From Saccharopolyspora hordei (GTDB lineage: Bacteria > Actinomycetota > Actinomycetes > Mycobacteriales > Pseudonocardiaceae): 64,000 nt of DNA. Position 1 is the first letter of the stretch, and the number at the start of each line of letters is the position of its first letter. The notes below the pieces were generated by a model, which ran no database searches, was not told where the DNA came from, and saw only the letters and a list, made by a program, of their open reading frames with translations. This document shows positions 44,026 through 54,501 of the stretch, one piece after another. Both the position numbers and the translations under genes were made by a program. The stretch spans positions 2,207,001 to 2,271,000 of the forward strand of contig NZ_JACCFJ010000001.1 in NCBI RefSeq assembly GCF_013410345.1, written 5' to 3'.

Positions 44026-45234
44026 GTGGTAGCTGATCCTGCCGAGAACCCAGCCGACGTCACGCACGCGTTGGCTCGCAAGCGACTCCAGGACGTGCCG
44101 GCCCTCACCGAGCGGCTGATGGCCGCCATCTTCACCGACAACCCCGAGTGGACCGACTACAGCCCGGTCCCGAAGGAAGACCTGTGGGAGGGCTGCCGGC
44201 AGTACCTCGAACGCATCCTGCAGATCGTCAGCGGCCAGGTGCCCGGGCCCGACGGCGACGACGTGGCCGCCGAGATCGGCCGCCGCCGCGCCGAGCAGGG
44301 CGTGCCGCTGGAGGTGATGCTGCGGACCTTCCGCCTCGGCGGCCGGGTCGTGTGGGAGGCGCTGGTCGACCAGGCGCACCAGGACGGCGCGGACCCCGAC
44401 GCGCTGCTGGGCGTGGCGACCTCGATCTGGAGGGTGATCGACGGACTGTCCTCGACGCTGTCCACCTCGTACCGCAACACCGAGATGGAACGGGTGCGCC
44501 GCGACGACCAGCGGCGGCACGCCCTGGTGGAGGACCTGCTGGCCGGTCGGGCGCGCGACATCGCCTTCGCGCAGCGCACCGCCAAGGAGCTGGACCTGCC
44601 GACCGGCGGGAACTACGTGGTGGTCGTCGCGGCCATGACCGACGACGGCGGGTTCGCGCTGCGCGGGCACCACGACGCGCTGACCGCGCTGCACGTCCGG
44701 TCGGTGTGGCAGGTGCGCGCCGACTCCCTGGTCGGCTTGGTGGCGCTGGAGCAGCGGGACAAGGACCTGGTGCTGGAGGCGCTGCGGCCGCTGGCGCGCG
44801 GCCGGGTCGCGGTGTCGCCGACGGTGCGGGGGCTGGCCGAGGTGGGGCTGGCCCACCAGCTCGCGACGACCACGTTGGGCACCTCCTCCTACGGCGCCTC
44901 GGAAGTGGTGACCCTGGAGGAGCGGTTCCCGGAGGCGCTGCTGGTGCAGTCGCCGGACCTGGCGCAGCGCCTGCTGGAGTCGCAGCTCGGCCCGGTGCTG
45001 GAGCTGCCGGTCCGGGAGCGGGACATGCTGCTGGAGACGCTGACCGCGTGGCTGGAGGAGAACTGCTCCACCGCCAACGCCGCGGTCCGCCTGCACTGCC
45101 ACCGCAACACGGTGCTCAACCGCCTGCACCGCATCACGTCGCTGATCGGCCAGCCGCTGCACGGCCGCACCGCCTACGTGTCGCTGTCGCTGGCCCTGTC
45201 GGCGCTGCGCCTCCGCGACGGCCTGCGCGACTGA
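44026..45234 (+). CDS. PucR/CdaR-like transcriptional regulator
   Basis: A 402-residue regulator of the PucR type common in actinomycetes. The N-terminal helical half (ALTERLMAAIFTDNPEWTDY...EQGVPLEVMLRTFRLGGRVVWEAL) resembles the RsbRD-like/GGDEF-like domain seen in these proteins. The C-terminus is a PucR helix-turn-helix: LTAWLEENCSTANAAVRLHCHRNTVLNRLHRI, ending LSLALSALRLRDGL. GTG 44026. Target and ligand unknown. A hairpin follows at 45240-45270. Confidence 0.87.
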   Translation: MVADPAENPADVTHALARKRLQDVPALTERLMAAIFTDNPEWTDYSPVPKEDLWEGCRQYLERILQIVSGQVPGPDGDDVAAEIGRRRAEQGVPLEVMLRTFRLGGRVVWEALVDQAHQDGADPDALLGVATSIWRVIDGLSSTLSTSYRNTEMERVRRDDQRRHALVEDLLAGRARDIAFAQRTAKELDLPTGGNYVVVVAAMTDDGGFALRGHHDALTALHVRSVWQVRADSLVGLVALEQRDKDLVLEALRPLARGRVAVSPTVRGLAEVGLAHQLATTTLGTSSYGASEVVTLEERFPEALLVQSPDLAQRLLESQLGPVLELPVRERDMLLETLTAWLEENCSTANAAVRLHCHRNTVLNRLHRITSLIGQPLHGRTAYVSLSLALSALRLRDGLRD

Positions 45235-45239
45235 CGCGC

Positions 45240-45270
45240 GGACGCGCACCGGCGGCACCGGTGCGCGTCC
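45240..45270. terminator. Bidirectional hairpin terminator
   Basis: GGACGCGCACCGG (45240-45252) pairs with CCGGTGCGCGTCC (45258-45270) around a 5-nt loop, between two convergent stops. Confidence 0.75.
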
Positions 45271-45282
45271 GTCAGGTGGAGA

Positions 45283-46668
45283 TCAGCGCTGTGCTGCGAC
45301 GTGGAGGGAGTAGACCATCCGCCCGCCCGGGTACTCGCTGACGCTCCAGACGTCGTGGCCGCCGTCCGCGGTCGGCCACAGCGCGAGGTCCTCCGCGCCG
45401 ACGGGCGCCGGCTCCTGCGCGGCAGGCGCGAGCACCTCGCCGGGATCGCGTTCCGTCAAGTACAGGACGCTGTTGTCGTTCTCGCCCGCCTCGTGCGGGC
45501 CGTTGGTCTTGCTGAGGTACCAGCGGCCGTCGACGCGCAGGGCCCCCTGCACGTTGGTCGGCTCGAGCCGGTGCACCTCGTCGGCCCGCCAGAGGTGGCT
45601 GGGATCGGTGATCTGCTCGCCCCGGTCGTCGAGGGAGTCGGCGAGCCGCCAGGCGGCCGCCCGTCCCGCCACTTCCTGGTTCTGGTCGCAGTACTCACCC
45701 GCGATGAGGTGGTGGTCCGGGGTGCTGCGGTCGAGCGAGACGTAGGAGAAGACCATCGCCTCGTCCTCGGCGCTGCACCTCGTCCCCTGCGCAGCGGTGA
45801 CCTCCCAGGCCGCCACCTGCGGCATCACGTAGCGGTAGCCGTGGCCGTGGTAGGTCCCGTCGTGCCTGCCGATCTTGTCGGGGTCCTCCGTGGTGCCGTT
45901 CGACGCCGCCCCCAGGTCGTAGATGTGGCGCATGTCGAACACCCGGAACCCGGCCGCGGTGTCGGCCACGTAGAGGAAGTCGCCGTACCAGACGATCCCG
46001 CCCGCGTGCAGCGACTTGTCCTGGCCGGTCAGCACGCTCCGGTAGCTCGGGGCGCCGTTGTCGTCGATGACCGGGTAGGCGAGCAGCACGTGCCGGTAGG
46101 CGTTCGTCTGCTTGTCGAGGAAGGTGATGCGGACGCCCTTCTCGATCCCGTTCTCGTGCTCCTCCTCCTCGGTCGGGCCGTTCGTGACCTCGTGGTCGTA
46201 CCAGCTGACGAGGATCGCCTGCTCGGGGCCCGCGAGCTGGCCGCCCTGCGCGTCGGCGGCGGTGGTGACGCCCTGCGGGTACCAGTAGCGCACGTCGTCG
46301 TCGCCGGACTGGAAGCAGAAGCTCTCGGCCACGTCGGGCAGCTCGTCCGCGTCGTCGTCATCGATGGCGCCGGCGTTGCAGGCCCCGTCGGCGTCGTGCT
46401 CCGCGGTCCGGTTGGCCTCGGCGAGGACGTCGCTCACCGTGACCCTCGGCAGCTCGGCGTCGAGCCGGGCGACCGCGTCCCGGACCGCGTCCCCCTGGTC
46501 GTCGGGCCGGAGTTCGAAGTTCGCCGGGTCCAGCGGGTCGGGTTCCGGCGCCGCCGTCGCCGCGGGCACCGCCGTGGCCAGCAGCCCCACCGCGGCCAGC
46601 GCGACCCCCGTCGCGGTGCGCAGCCGCCAGCGGCCCGCCCCCGCGGACCTGCGTCGGTCGATGTTCAC
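45283..46668 (-). CDS. Secreted protein of unknown function, propeller-like
   Basis: A 461-residue protein with a signal peptide (residues about 15-40: RLRTATGVALAAVGLLATAV then an AxA-type site PAATAA). The mature part has LVIVD/propeller-like stretches (GGIVWYGDFLYVADTAAGFRVFDMRHIYDL; WYLSKTNGPHEAGENDNSVLYL) and a few cysteines. Family not recognised by name, but related secreted proteins occur in actinomycetes. No enzyme motif seen. Monocistronic. Confidence 0.7.
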   Translation of the reverse strand: MNIDRRRSAGAGRWRLRTATGVALAAVGLLATAVPAATAAPEPDPLDPANFELRPDDQGDAVRDAVARLDAELPRVTVSDVLAEANRTAEHDADGACNAGAIDDDDADELPDVAESFCFQSGDDDVRYWYPQGVTTAADAQGGQLAGPEQAILVSWYDHEVTNGPTEEEEHENGIEKGVRITFLDKQTNAYRHVLLAYPVIDDNGAPSYRSVLTGQDKSLHAGGIVWYGDFLYVADTAAGFRVFDMRHIYDLGAASNGTTEDPDKIGRHDGTYHGHGYRYVMPQVAAWEVTAAQGTRCSAEDEAMVFSYVSLDRSTPDHHLIAGEYCDQNQEVAGRAAAWRLADSLDDRGEQITDPSHLWRADEVHRLEPTNVQGALRVDGRWYLSKTNGPHEAGENDNSVLYLTERDPGEVLAPAAQEPAPVGAEDLALWPTADGGHDVWSVSEYPGGRMVYSLHVAAQR

Positions 46669-47152
46669 GTCGCACCCCCAGATGCGTGCTGTGTGATCAC
46701 GTGACCGGGGCAGGCTAATGGGTGGACGGGGTCGCGACGCGTGTGGATCGGCTGTCCGTCACACCATCGGAGCAGTGGGCCGCCGAGGCGTCCGTTCCCA
46801 CGGTCGAGCGATCTCCGTCGCTCACCGCACCTGTGCAATGACGACACCCGGGCGCTCCCACACTCCGGACCCCGGCGCCGTCCTGACCGCCGGGTCCGGC
46901 ACGACCTCCGCCTGTCCGTGCCTGCGGACCCCCTGAGTTGTGACCGGCGTCTCGGACACGGAGGGTGCCGCTGGTGTCACCTGGAGTGCGCGCCGGGCGG
47001 AGGACTGTGCGAGTTGCACAGTCGCGCTGGGAGAAGTCTGGGCGAGCGGGCATAGCGCCCGAGTGGTCGCGCTCACGACACTCTGGGTGAGGATTGCCCG
47101 CTCGATCCGGGCTCTCCGCAACCGGCGCGTGCGTACGAAGGAGCACAGCGAA
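46669..47152. other. 484-bp intergenic region upstream of the dehydrogenase operon
   Basis: No gene seen. It contains the leaders of two divergent genes and a perfect palindrome at 47003-47023. TGTGCAATGAC near 46834 shares the TGTGC half-site. Confidence 0.5.
47003..47023. promoter_or_regulatory. Palindrome upstream of the lpdA-pdhABC operon
   Basis: GACTGTGC-GAGTT-GCACAGTC, perfect 8-bp arms, 130 bases before the lpdA start. It is the only strong symmetric site in the gap, and it is not at a gene end, so an operator is more likely than a terminator. The cognate regulator is not in the window. Confidence 0.55.
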
Positions 47153-48613
47153 GTGCAGGAGTTCGACCTTCTCGTGGTGGGTGGCGGCCCCGGTGGGTAC
47201 GTCGCCGCGATCCGGGCCGCGCAGCGCGGCCTCTCGGTCGGAGTGGTGGAAAAGGAGCGGCCCGGTGGGGTCTGCCTGAACTGGGGCTGCATCCCGACCA
47301 AGGCGATGCTGCGGTCGGCCGAGGTCTACGAGACCGTGCAGCACGCGGCCGAGTTCGGGATCAACGTCGAGAACGTCAGCGTCGACTACGACGCGATCCG
47401 CCGCCGCAAGAGCAGCGTCGTCAAGGGGCTCACCGACGGCGTCGCCGGGCTGCTGAAGAGCAACGGCGTCACCGTCATCAACGGCCACGCCCGGTTCACC
47501 GGACCGACCACCGTGGACGTCTACGCCACCGGCGACTCGCCGCTGGGCGCCGACGGCCCGCGCTACGCCGCCGAACCGGCGGGCGGGGCGCCGATCGAGC
47601 AGGTCAAGGCCCGCGATGTCATCATCGCGACCGGTTCGGTCCCCGTGCAGCTGCCGCTGCCCGGCGCGGACCTGCCCGGCGTGATCACCTCGGACGGCGC
47701 CTTCGGTCTCGAGGAGGTGCCGCGGCGCATCGCCATCATCGGCGGCAGCGCGGTCGGCGCCGAGTGGGCGACGCTGTTCAGCACCCTCGGCAGCGAGGTC
47801 AGCATCATCGAGATGCAGAAGACCCTGGTGCCCGCCGAGGACGTCGAGGTCGGCAAGGCGCTGGGCCGCTCGTTCAGCAAGCGCGGCATCAAGGTCCTCA
47901 CCGAGGCCACCGTGTCCCGCGTGGACGAGTCCGCCGACGGCCTGACGGTGACCGTCGACGGCGCCAAGCCGCAGAAGATCGACGTCGACGTGGTGCTGGT
48001 CGGCGTCGGCCGCAAGCCCAACACCGCCAACCTCGACCTGGACAAGACCGGGGTGGCCACCACCGAGCGCGGTTTCATCACCGTCGACGACACGCTGCGC
48101 ACCAACGTCGAGCACGTCTACGCCATCGGTGACGTCACCGGCAAGGCGCTGCTCGCGCACGTCGCGTCCCACCAGGGCGTCGTCGCGGCCGAGACGATCG
48201 CCGGCCACCACGCCTCGATCGACTACGACGTCATCCCGGCCGCGACCTTCACCCACCCGGAGATCGCCAGCGTGGGCCTCACCGAGGCGCAGGCGAAGGA
48301 AGCCGGTCACGACGTGGTCGCCGCGAAGTTCCCGTTCGCCGCGCTGGGCCGCGCCCAGAGCTACGGCGACACCGAGGGCTTCCTGAAGATCGTCGCCGGC
48401 AAGAAGTACGGCGAGGTCCTGGGCGTGCACATCATCGGGCACTCCGCCAGCGACCTGATCACCGAGGGCGCGCTGGCCATGGCGCTGGAGGCCACCCTCG
48501 ACGAGCTCGCCGAGACCATCCACGCGCACCCGACCCTGGGCGAGATCGGCATGGAGGCCGCGATGGCGGCCCTCGGCCTGCCGGTGCACGTCGCACCGCC
48601 CAAGAAGCGCTGA
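47153..48613 (+). CDS. lpdA: Dihydrolipoamide dehydrogenase (E3)
   Basis: The flavoprotein that reoxidises lipoyl groups of 2-oxo-acid dehydrogenase complexes. 486 residues: FAD fold VVGGGPGGYVAAIRAA at 8-23, redox disulfide GGVCLNWGCIPTKA (Cys41, Cys46), NAD fold IIGGSAVGAEWATLF, and C-terminal HAHPTLGEIGMEA with the catalytic His-Glu. An insertion of about 20 residues (ATGDSPLGADGPRYAAEP) precedes the VIIATGS motif. GTG 47153 follows GAAGGAG. First gene of the operon, an uncommon position for E3. Confidence 0.95.
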   Translation: MQEFDLLVVGGGPGGYVAAIRAAQRGLSVGVVEKERPGGVCLNWGCIPTKAMLRSAEVYETVQHAAEFGINVENVSVDYDAIRRRKSSVVKGLTDGVAGLLKSNGVTVINGHARFTGPTTVDVYATGDSPLGADGPRYAAEPAGGAPIEQVKARDVIIATGSVPVQLPLPGADLPGVITSDGAFGLEEVPRRIAIIGGSAVGAEWATLFSTLGSEVSIIEMQKTLVPAEDVEVGKALGRSFSKRGIKVLTEATVSRVDESADGLTVTVDGAKPQKIDVDVVLVGVGRKPNTANLDLDKTGVATTERGFITVDDTLRTNVEHVYAIGDVTGKALLAHVASHQGVVAAETIAGHHASIDYDVIPAATFTHPEIASVGLTEAQAKEAGHDVVAAKFPFAALGRAQSYGDTEGFLKIVAGKKYGEVLGVHIIGHSASDLITEGALAMALEATLDELAETIHAHPTLGEIGMEAAMAALGLPVHVAPPKKR

Positions 48614-48630
48614 GGAAACAACAGGACACA

Positions 48631-48701
48631 GGAGCGGTGCGCGGCGCCCCAGAGCCCGGCCGGACCGGCTGAGCCCCGCACCACGCGGCTGCCACCGCTC
48701 C
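48631..48701 (+). other. Possible stem between lpdA and pdhA
   Basis: GGAGCGGTG (48631-48639) is complementary to CACCGCTCC (48693-48701), enclosing a GC-rich segment that can fold further. It lies in the 113-bp gap between lpdA and pdhA and could act as a partial terminator or RNA-processing element that sets the E3-to-E1 ratio. Confidence 0.35.
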
Positions 48702-48726
48702 TGACCCGATCGAGAAGGGGACCGTG

Positions 48727-49827
48727 ATGGCACAGACGGCCACGCGCAGCAAGCCGTCCACCCGCAGCACCGCCAAGCGGCGCAGCAGCGGGGTACGCGG
48801 CTCGAACCGCGGACGCTTCACCGGGGAGTCTCCGGAGCTGCTCCAGGACTACTTCCGGGAGATGACCCTGATCCGCCGCTTCGAGGAGCGCGCGGCGCAG
48901 GGCTACACCCAGGCCAAGATCGGCGGGTACTGCCACCTCAACCTCGGTGAGGAGGCCACCGTCGTCGGCCTGATGCGCGCGCTGCGCAAGACCGACCTGC
49001 TGTTCACCAACTACCGCGAGCACGGCTACGCCATCGCCAAGGGCATCGAGCCCGGCCGCGTGATGGCCGAGCTCTACGGCCGCACCACCGGCACCTCCAA
49101 GGGCTGGGGCGGCTCGATGCACATGTTCGACGTGGAGTCCGGGCTGCTCGGCGGCTACGGCATCGTCGGCGGCCAGATCCCGCTGGCCACCGGTGCCGCG
49201 CTGGCCATCGACTACCGCTCCGGCGACCAGGTCGTGATGTGCCAGATGGGCGACGGCACCACCAACATCGGTGCCTTCCACGAGGCGCTGAACATCGCGG
49301 CGCTGTGGAACCTGCCGGTGGTGTTCGTGGTGGTGAACAACCAGCTCGGCATGGGGACCACAGTGGACAAGTCCTCCGCGGAGCCGGAGCTGTTCAAGCG
49401 CGCCGCGGCCTACAAGATGCCCGGCGAGCGGGTGGACGGCAACGACGTGCTGGCGGTCCGCGACGCGGCGACCCGGCTGGTCGAGCAGGCCCGCAACGGC
49501 GGCGGCCCGGCCCTGCTGGAGTGCGTCAGCGAACGGCTCAAGGGCCACTCGGTGGTCGACCCGGCCAAGTACCGCAGCGAGGAGTCGGTGGCCAAGGCCA
49601 AGGCGGCCGACCCGGTCCTCGCCTTCCGGGCGCAGTTGATCGAGGCGGGTGTGCTGGACGAGGACAGCGCCGCGGAGATCGAGCGCCAGGCGCAGGCCGA
49701 GGCCGACGCGGCGGTCGCGTTCGCCGACGACAGCCCGCACCCGGACCCGTCCACGCTGTTCGACTACACCTACGCCACGCCGGTCGCCAACGACTCCCGA
49801 CGCCTCCCCGCCGACCCGGTCTTCTGA
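48727..49827 (+). CDS. pdhA: 2-oxo-acid (probably pyruvate) dehydrogenase E1 alpha
   Basis: Alpha chain of a heteromeric E1. 366 residues. The TPP-Mg motif is MGDGTTNIGAFHEALNIAALWNLPVVFVVVNN. TNYREHGYAIAKGIEPGRVMAELYGR and KGWGGSMHMFDVESGLLGGYGIVGG are typical of PdhA/acetoin-type E1 alpha rather than the branched-chain enzymes. An extra basic N-terminal tail of about 30 residues (RSKPSTRSTAKRRSS) precedes the fold. ATG 48727 behind GAGAAGGGG. Because many actinomycetes use the homodimeric AceE, this is an additional or alternative complex. Confidence 0.92.
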   Translation: MAQTATRSKPSTRSTAKRRSSGVRGSNRGRFTGESPELLQDYFREMTLIRRFEERAAQGYTQAKIGGYCHLNLGEEATVVGLMRALRKTDLLFTNYREHGYAIAKGIEPGRVMAELYGRTTGTSKGWGGSMHMFDVESGLLGGYGIVGGQIPLATGAALAIDYRSGDQVVMCQMGDGTTNIGAFHEALNIAALWNLPVVFVVVNNQLGMGTTVDKSSAEPELFKRAAAYKMPGERVDGNDVLAVRDAATRLVEQARNGGGPALLECVSERLKGHSVVDPAKYRSEESVAKAKAADPVLAFRAQLIEAGVLDEDSAAEIERQAQAEADAAVAFADDSPHPDPSTLFDYTYATPVANDSRRLPADPVF

Positions 49828-49967
49828 CGCCACTCCCGGGATCGACGCGAACGAGGAACCGTCGCGGTCTTCGCGACACCCCGCCACACGGTCCGTGGGT
49901 GCTCCGGGTCGCTCCGGCGACCGGGGACACCCACGGTCCCCCCATTGCTTCTGCAGGAGAAACACCC

Positions 49968-50963
49968 TTGGCCGTCATCACGTACCGCCAAGCGTTGCAC
50001 GACACGCTTCGCGAGGAAATGCTGCGCGATGAGGACGTCTTCCTCATCGGCGAGGAGATCGGGGTCTTCGAGGGCTCCTACAAGATCACCGCAGGTCTGC
50101 TGAAGGAGTTCGGCGAGAAGCGGGTGCGCGACACCCCGATCGCCGAGGAGGGCTTCGTCGGTGCCGCGGTCGGTGCGGCCATGCTGGGGCTGCGCCCGGT
50201 GGTCGAGCTGATGACGATCAACTTCTCGCTGATCGCGCTGGACCAGATCGTCAACCACGCGGCCAAGATCTACGGCATGTTCGGCGGCCAGACCAGCGTC
50301 CCGATGGTGCTGCGCACGCCGGGTGGTGGTGGCCAGCAGCTGGGCGCCACCCACTCGCAGAACATCGAGCTGTACTACGCCTTCGTGCCCGGCCTGAAGG
50401 TCGTCGCGCCGAGCACGCCCGCCGACGCCAAGGCGCTGCTGCTGGCCTCGATCCGGGACGACGACCCGGTGCTGTTCCTGGAGAACCTCTCGCTGTACAA
50501 CACCAAGGGCGAGGTCCCGGACGTCGTCGAGCCGGCCGAGATCGGCAAGGCGAAGGTGACCCGCGAGGGCACCGACATCACCGTCATCGGCTACTCCCGG
50601 ATGGCGATGGTGGCCCAGCAGGTCGCCGAGGAGCTGCACGCCGAGGAGGGCATCAACGCCGAGGTCGTGGACCTGCGCAGCCTGCGTCCGCTGGACCGGC
50701 AGACCATCGTGGACTCCGTGCGCAAGACCGGGTGCGCCGTCGTCGCGGAGGACGACTGGCTGACCTACGGCATCGGCGCGGAGATCGCCGCGTCCATCTC
50801 GGACGGTGCGTTCGACTACCTGGACGCCCCGGTCCGCCGCGTGGCGGCCGCGGAGGTGCCGCTGCCGTACGCCAAGCCGTTGGAGCGCGCCGCGCTCCCG
50901 TCCGCCGAGTCCCTGACGACCGCGATCCACCAGACCCTGGACGCGGTCGGTCGCCGCCGCTGA
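49968..50963 (+). CDS. pdhB: 2-oxo-acid dehydrogenase E1 beta
   Basis: Beta chain of E1, 331 residues, completing the thiamine diphosphate site. Features: YRQALHDTLREEMLRDEDVFLIGEEIGVFEGSYKITAGL, DTPIAEEGFVGAAVGAAMLGLRPVVELM, SVPMVLRTPGGGGQQLGATHSQ and the C-terminal transketolase domain (VVDLRSLRPLDRQTIVDSVRKT). The start is the rare TTG at 49968, supported by GGAGA eight bases upstream and by the protein beginning exactly where family members do. It is 140 bp after pdhA. Confidence 0.93.
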   Translation: MAVITYRQALHDTLREEMLRDEDVFLIGEEIGVFEGSYKITAGLLKEFGEKRVRDTPIAEEGFVGAAVGAAMLGLRPVVELMTINFSLIALDQIVNHAAKIYGMFGGQTSVPMVLRTPGGGGQQLGATHSQNIELYYAFVPGLKVVAPSTPADAKALLLASIRDDDPVLFLENLSLYNTKGEVPDVVEPAEIGKAKVTREGTDITVIGYSRMAMVAQQVAEELHAEEGINAEVVDLRSLRPLDRQTIVDSVRKTGCAVVAEDDWLTYGIGAEIAASISDGAFDYLDAPVRRVAAAEVPLPYAKPLERAALPSAESLTTAIHQTLDAVGRRR

Positions 50964-50988
50964 GGCCTGTGCTCACCCGAGGAAGACG

Positions 50989-52239
<1,251 letters not shown>

Positions 52240-52251
52240 CGCGCACGGACG

Positions 52252-52291
52252 AGGCCCCTCCCGCGACGGCCCCGACTCGCGGGAGGGGCCT
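52252..52291. terminator. Bidirectional hairpin terminator after pdhC
   Basis: A perfect 15-bp inverted repeat (AGGCCCCTCCCGCGA, 52252-52266, complement 52277-52291) around a 10-nt loop, ending 3 bases from the convergent gene's stop. Confidence 0.8.
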
Positions 52292-52293
52292 TC

Positions 52294-53133
52294 TCACGTC
52301 TGCGGCTGCCGACCGGTCTCCTCCTGGTGGACGCGGACGAGCTCGGGGGCGTAGGCCAGGAACAGCTGGAGGGTGCTGACCGGGAGCCCGAGCGGGTCCG
52401 GCAGGACCAGGTCGTGCGCCACGTGCGCGCCCCGGTAGGCGGGGACGGGGTCGGTCACGTCGGTGAACCAGCGCAGGAAGTCGACGGGCACGACCGGGAT
52501 CCCGGTGGTCTGGCCCAGGTCCTCGTCGAGCACCAGCAGCGCGGTCTGCGGGTTGCGCAGCACCCAGCGGTACAGCTCGCTGAACTGGAAGACCTGCCGG
52601 TCGACGCGGCTCGGGCGGGCGCCGTGGGCCTCGGCCAGGCGCACCCCGTGCTCGGTCGAGGCCTGTTCCGCCTCGCCCCACGCCGGGTCGTGCACCCAGC
52701 GGTCGCCCAGCTCGCCGCGCTGCAGGCGGCGCAGGTAGTCCGCCCACAGGCGGGACCCCGGGTTGCCGCCGTCGTCCTCGGAGACGCCGAGGGCGATCGC
52801 GGTGCCGCGCTCGATGCCCTCCAGGATCCCGGCGTCGACGTGCGAGACCCACGAACCGCGCTCGCCGAAGCCGTGCTCGACGAAGAAGCGGATGATCCCC
52901 TCGATGTTGCGCCAGTGCCGGAACCCCGGCACGTGCTCGGCGGCGACCCGGTCCTGCACCGCGCGGACGAACACCAGCCGCTGGGTCAGCGGCAGCGCCT
53001 CCAGCTCGGCCGCCGAGCAGTCCAACGTGGACGCGCACTGCCTGCCGGTGCGCTCCTGCGCCTGCGCCGGGACCGGGAGCAGGACCAGCACGAGGGCGAG
53101 CAGCACGCTCGCGGGGCGGGTGGCGGTGGCCAC
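52294..53133 (-). CDS. Secreted hypothetical protein
   Basis: A 279-residue protein with a signal peptide (ASVLLALVLVLLPVPAQA, cleavage near residue 25) and two early Cys (QCASTLDCS) that may form a disulfide. The mature region is helical: RLVFVRAVQDRVAAEHVPGF, NIEGIIRFFVEHGFGERGSWVSHVDAGILEGIERGTAIAL, PVDFLRWFTDVTDP. No family recognised. GTG 53133 follows GAGGAGG. Confidence 0.65.
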   Translation of the reverse strand: MATATRPASVLLALVLVLLPVPAQAQERTGRQCASTLDCSAAELEALPLTQRLVFVRAVQDRVAAEHVPGFRHWRNIEGIIRFFVEHGFGERGSWVSHVDAGILEGIERGTAIALGVSEDDGGNPGSRLWADYLRRLQRGELGDRWVHDPAWGEAEQASTEHGVRLAEAHGARPSRVDRQVFQFSELYRWVLRNPQTALLVLDEDLGQTTGIPVVPVDFLRWFTDVTDPVPAYRGAHVAHDLVLPDPLGLPVSTLQLFLAYAPELVRVHQEETGRQPQT

Positions 53134-53316
53134 GGAGAACCTCCTCGATCCGGACGGTCGAGGGGGAGTGAACCACCGAGCCGGGCACCGCAGGTGCACG
53201 CCACCACGGCGGGCACCTGCTTTCACCGGAACGGATCAGGCGAGACCCCGTCGCAGCGCGCGGTTCCCGGTGTCGCGGTCCGGTGTGGACACCCGCCGGA
53301 CCGCGGCACCGCCGCG

Positions 53317-54339
53317 TCAGCTGAGCGCTTCGACGAGCTTCGGCGTGAGGCGGTCCAGCGCGTACGGGATGCTGGAGACCGTGGCCGAGCCGAGCGCCAT
53401 GGTGAGGTCGTAGTCGTCGAGCAGGACCAACGAACCCCGCTTGGCGGCCGGGAGGTTGTTCAGCAGCGGGTCGTTGCGCACCGCGTCCACGTCGGTGGGC
53501 TTGGCCGTGGTGACGATGACGACGTCGGCGTCCAGCAGCGAGACCTGCTCCTTGCTGACCTTGACGTTGAACTTGCCGCCGCTGTCCAGGCCCTCGATGG
53601 CCGGCGACAGCGTCAGGCCCAGCTGCTCCAGCAGTGCGGTCCGCGCGTCCTGCTTGGTGTAGGCGGCGTAGGTGCCCGCCGAGTCGGTGCGGACGGTGAC
53701 GTGGGTCTTGCCCTGGAACAGCGGGTTCGCCTGGCGGGTCTGGTCGATGCGCGCCTGGGTCTCGGCGACGAGCCGGGCGACCTCGTCCTGCTTGCCCAGC
53801 GCCTGGCCGATCGTCTCGGCCTGCAGCCGCCAGTCCACGCCGTAGTCGATGGTGCCCGGCGGCTGCGCCACCACCGGGTTGAAGGCGGACAGCCGCTCGT
53901 ACTGCTCCTCGGTCAGCGCGCTCTGCAGCGCGACCATGACGTCGGGGGCCAGCGCGATGACGCTCTCCGGGTCGACCTCGCTGCCCAGGACCTTCGGCTT
54001 CTCCCCGCGCAGCATCGGCTCCACCCACGGGCCGACGCCGCTCTCCCACGGCCCCCACGCGGTCAGCCCGACCGGGACGACGCCCAGCGGCAGCAGCACG
54101 TCGTGGTCGGTGATGCCGAGGGAGACGACGCGCTGCGGGGCGGACGGGATCTCCGCGGTGCCGTACCGGTTCGGGATGCTCGTCGGGAAGCCCGGCCCGG
54201 CCTGGGCGTCGCCCGCCTCGCCGGGTGCGTCGCTGGTGCCGCAGGCCGCCAGACCCGCGGCGGCGAGCATCCCGGTCGCGCCGACCAGGAAGCTCCGCCG
54301 GCCGAACCTGGTGCGAGCGGCTGCTGGGTGAGGAGTCAT
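53317..54339 (-). CDS. Iron-siderophore ABC transporter substrate-binding lipoprotein
   Basis: A 340-residue FecB/FepB-type binding protein. The N-terminus combines a twin-Arg stretch (RRSFLVGATGML) with a lipobox (LAACG, Cys about 33), so it should be a membrane-anchored lipoprotein. PQRVVSLGITDHDVLLPLGVVPVGL and PESVIALAPDVMVALQ are typical of class III siderophore binders. An IdeR-type iron box lies upstream at 54372-54390. No permease or ATPase genes are adjacent, so it must share a transporter encoded elsewhere. Confidence 0.92.
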   Translation of the reverse strand: MTPHPAAARTRFGRRSFLVGATGMLAAAGLAACGTSDAPGEAGDAQAGPGFPTSIPNRYGTAEIPSAPQRVVSLGITDHDVLLPLGVVPVGLTAWGPWESGVGPWVEPMLRGEKPKVLGSEVDPESVIALAPDVMVALQSALTEEQYERLSAFNPVVAQPPGTIDYGVDWRLQAETIGQALGKQDEVARLVAETQARIDQTRQANPLFQGKTHVTVRTDSAGTYAAYTKQDARTALLEQLGLTLSPAIEGLDSGGKFNVKVSKEQVSLLDADVVIVTTAKPTDVDAVRNDPLLNNLPAAKRGSLVLLDDYDLTMALGSATVSSIPYALDRLTPKLVEALS

Positions 54340-54371
54340 CTGGCACGTCCTTGGTGATCCGACCTACGGTT

Positions 54372-54390
54372 GGAAGCAAGGCTAACCTAA
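54372..54390 (-). promoter_or_regulatory. IdeR/DtxR iron box
   Basis: The 19-bp stretch matches 14 of 19 positions of the mycobacterial/corynebacterial iron box TTAGGTTAGGCTAACCTAA; the GGCTAACCTAA half is perfect. It lies 33-51 bases before the siderophore-binding lipoprotein gene, so that gene should be repressed when iron is sufficient. Confidence 0.82.
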
Positions 54391-54501
54391 CAACGACGCG
54401 GCGCGATGGCGTTGGTGAACCGGATCACCGGGCGTACGCTGAGCTCGGGGGCGGTCGCACGTGCTCGGCGTGCGAGCGGACGGACCGGCGTGGGAGTCGC
54501 G

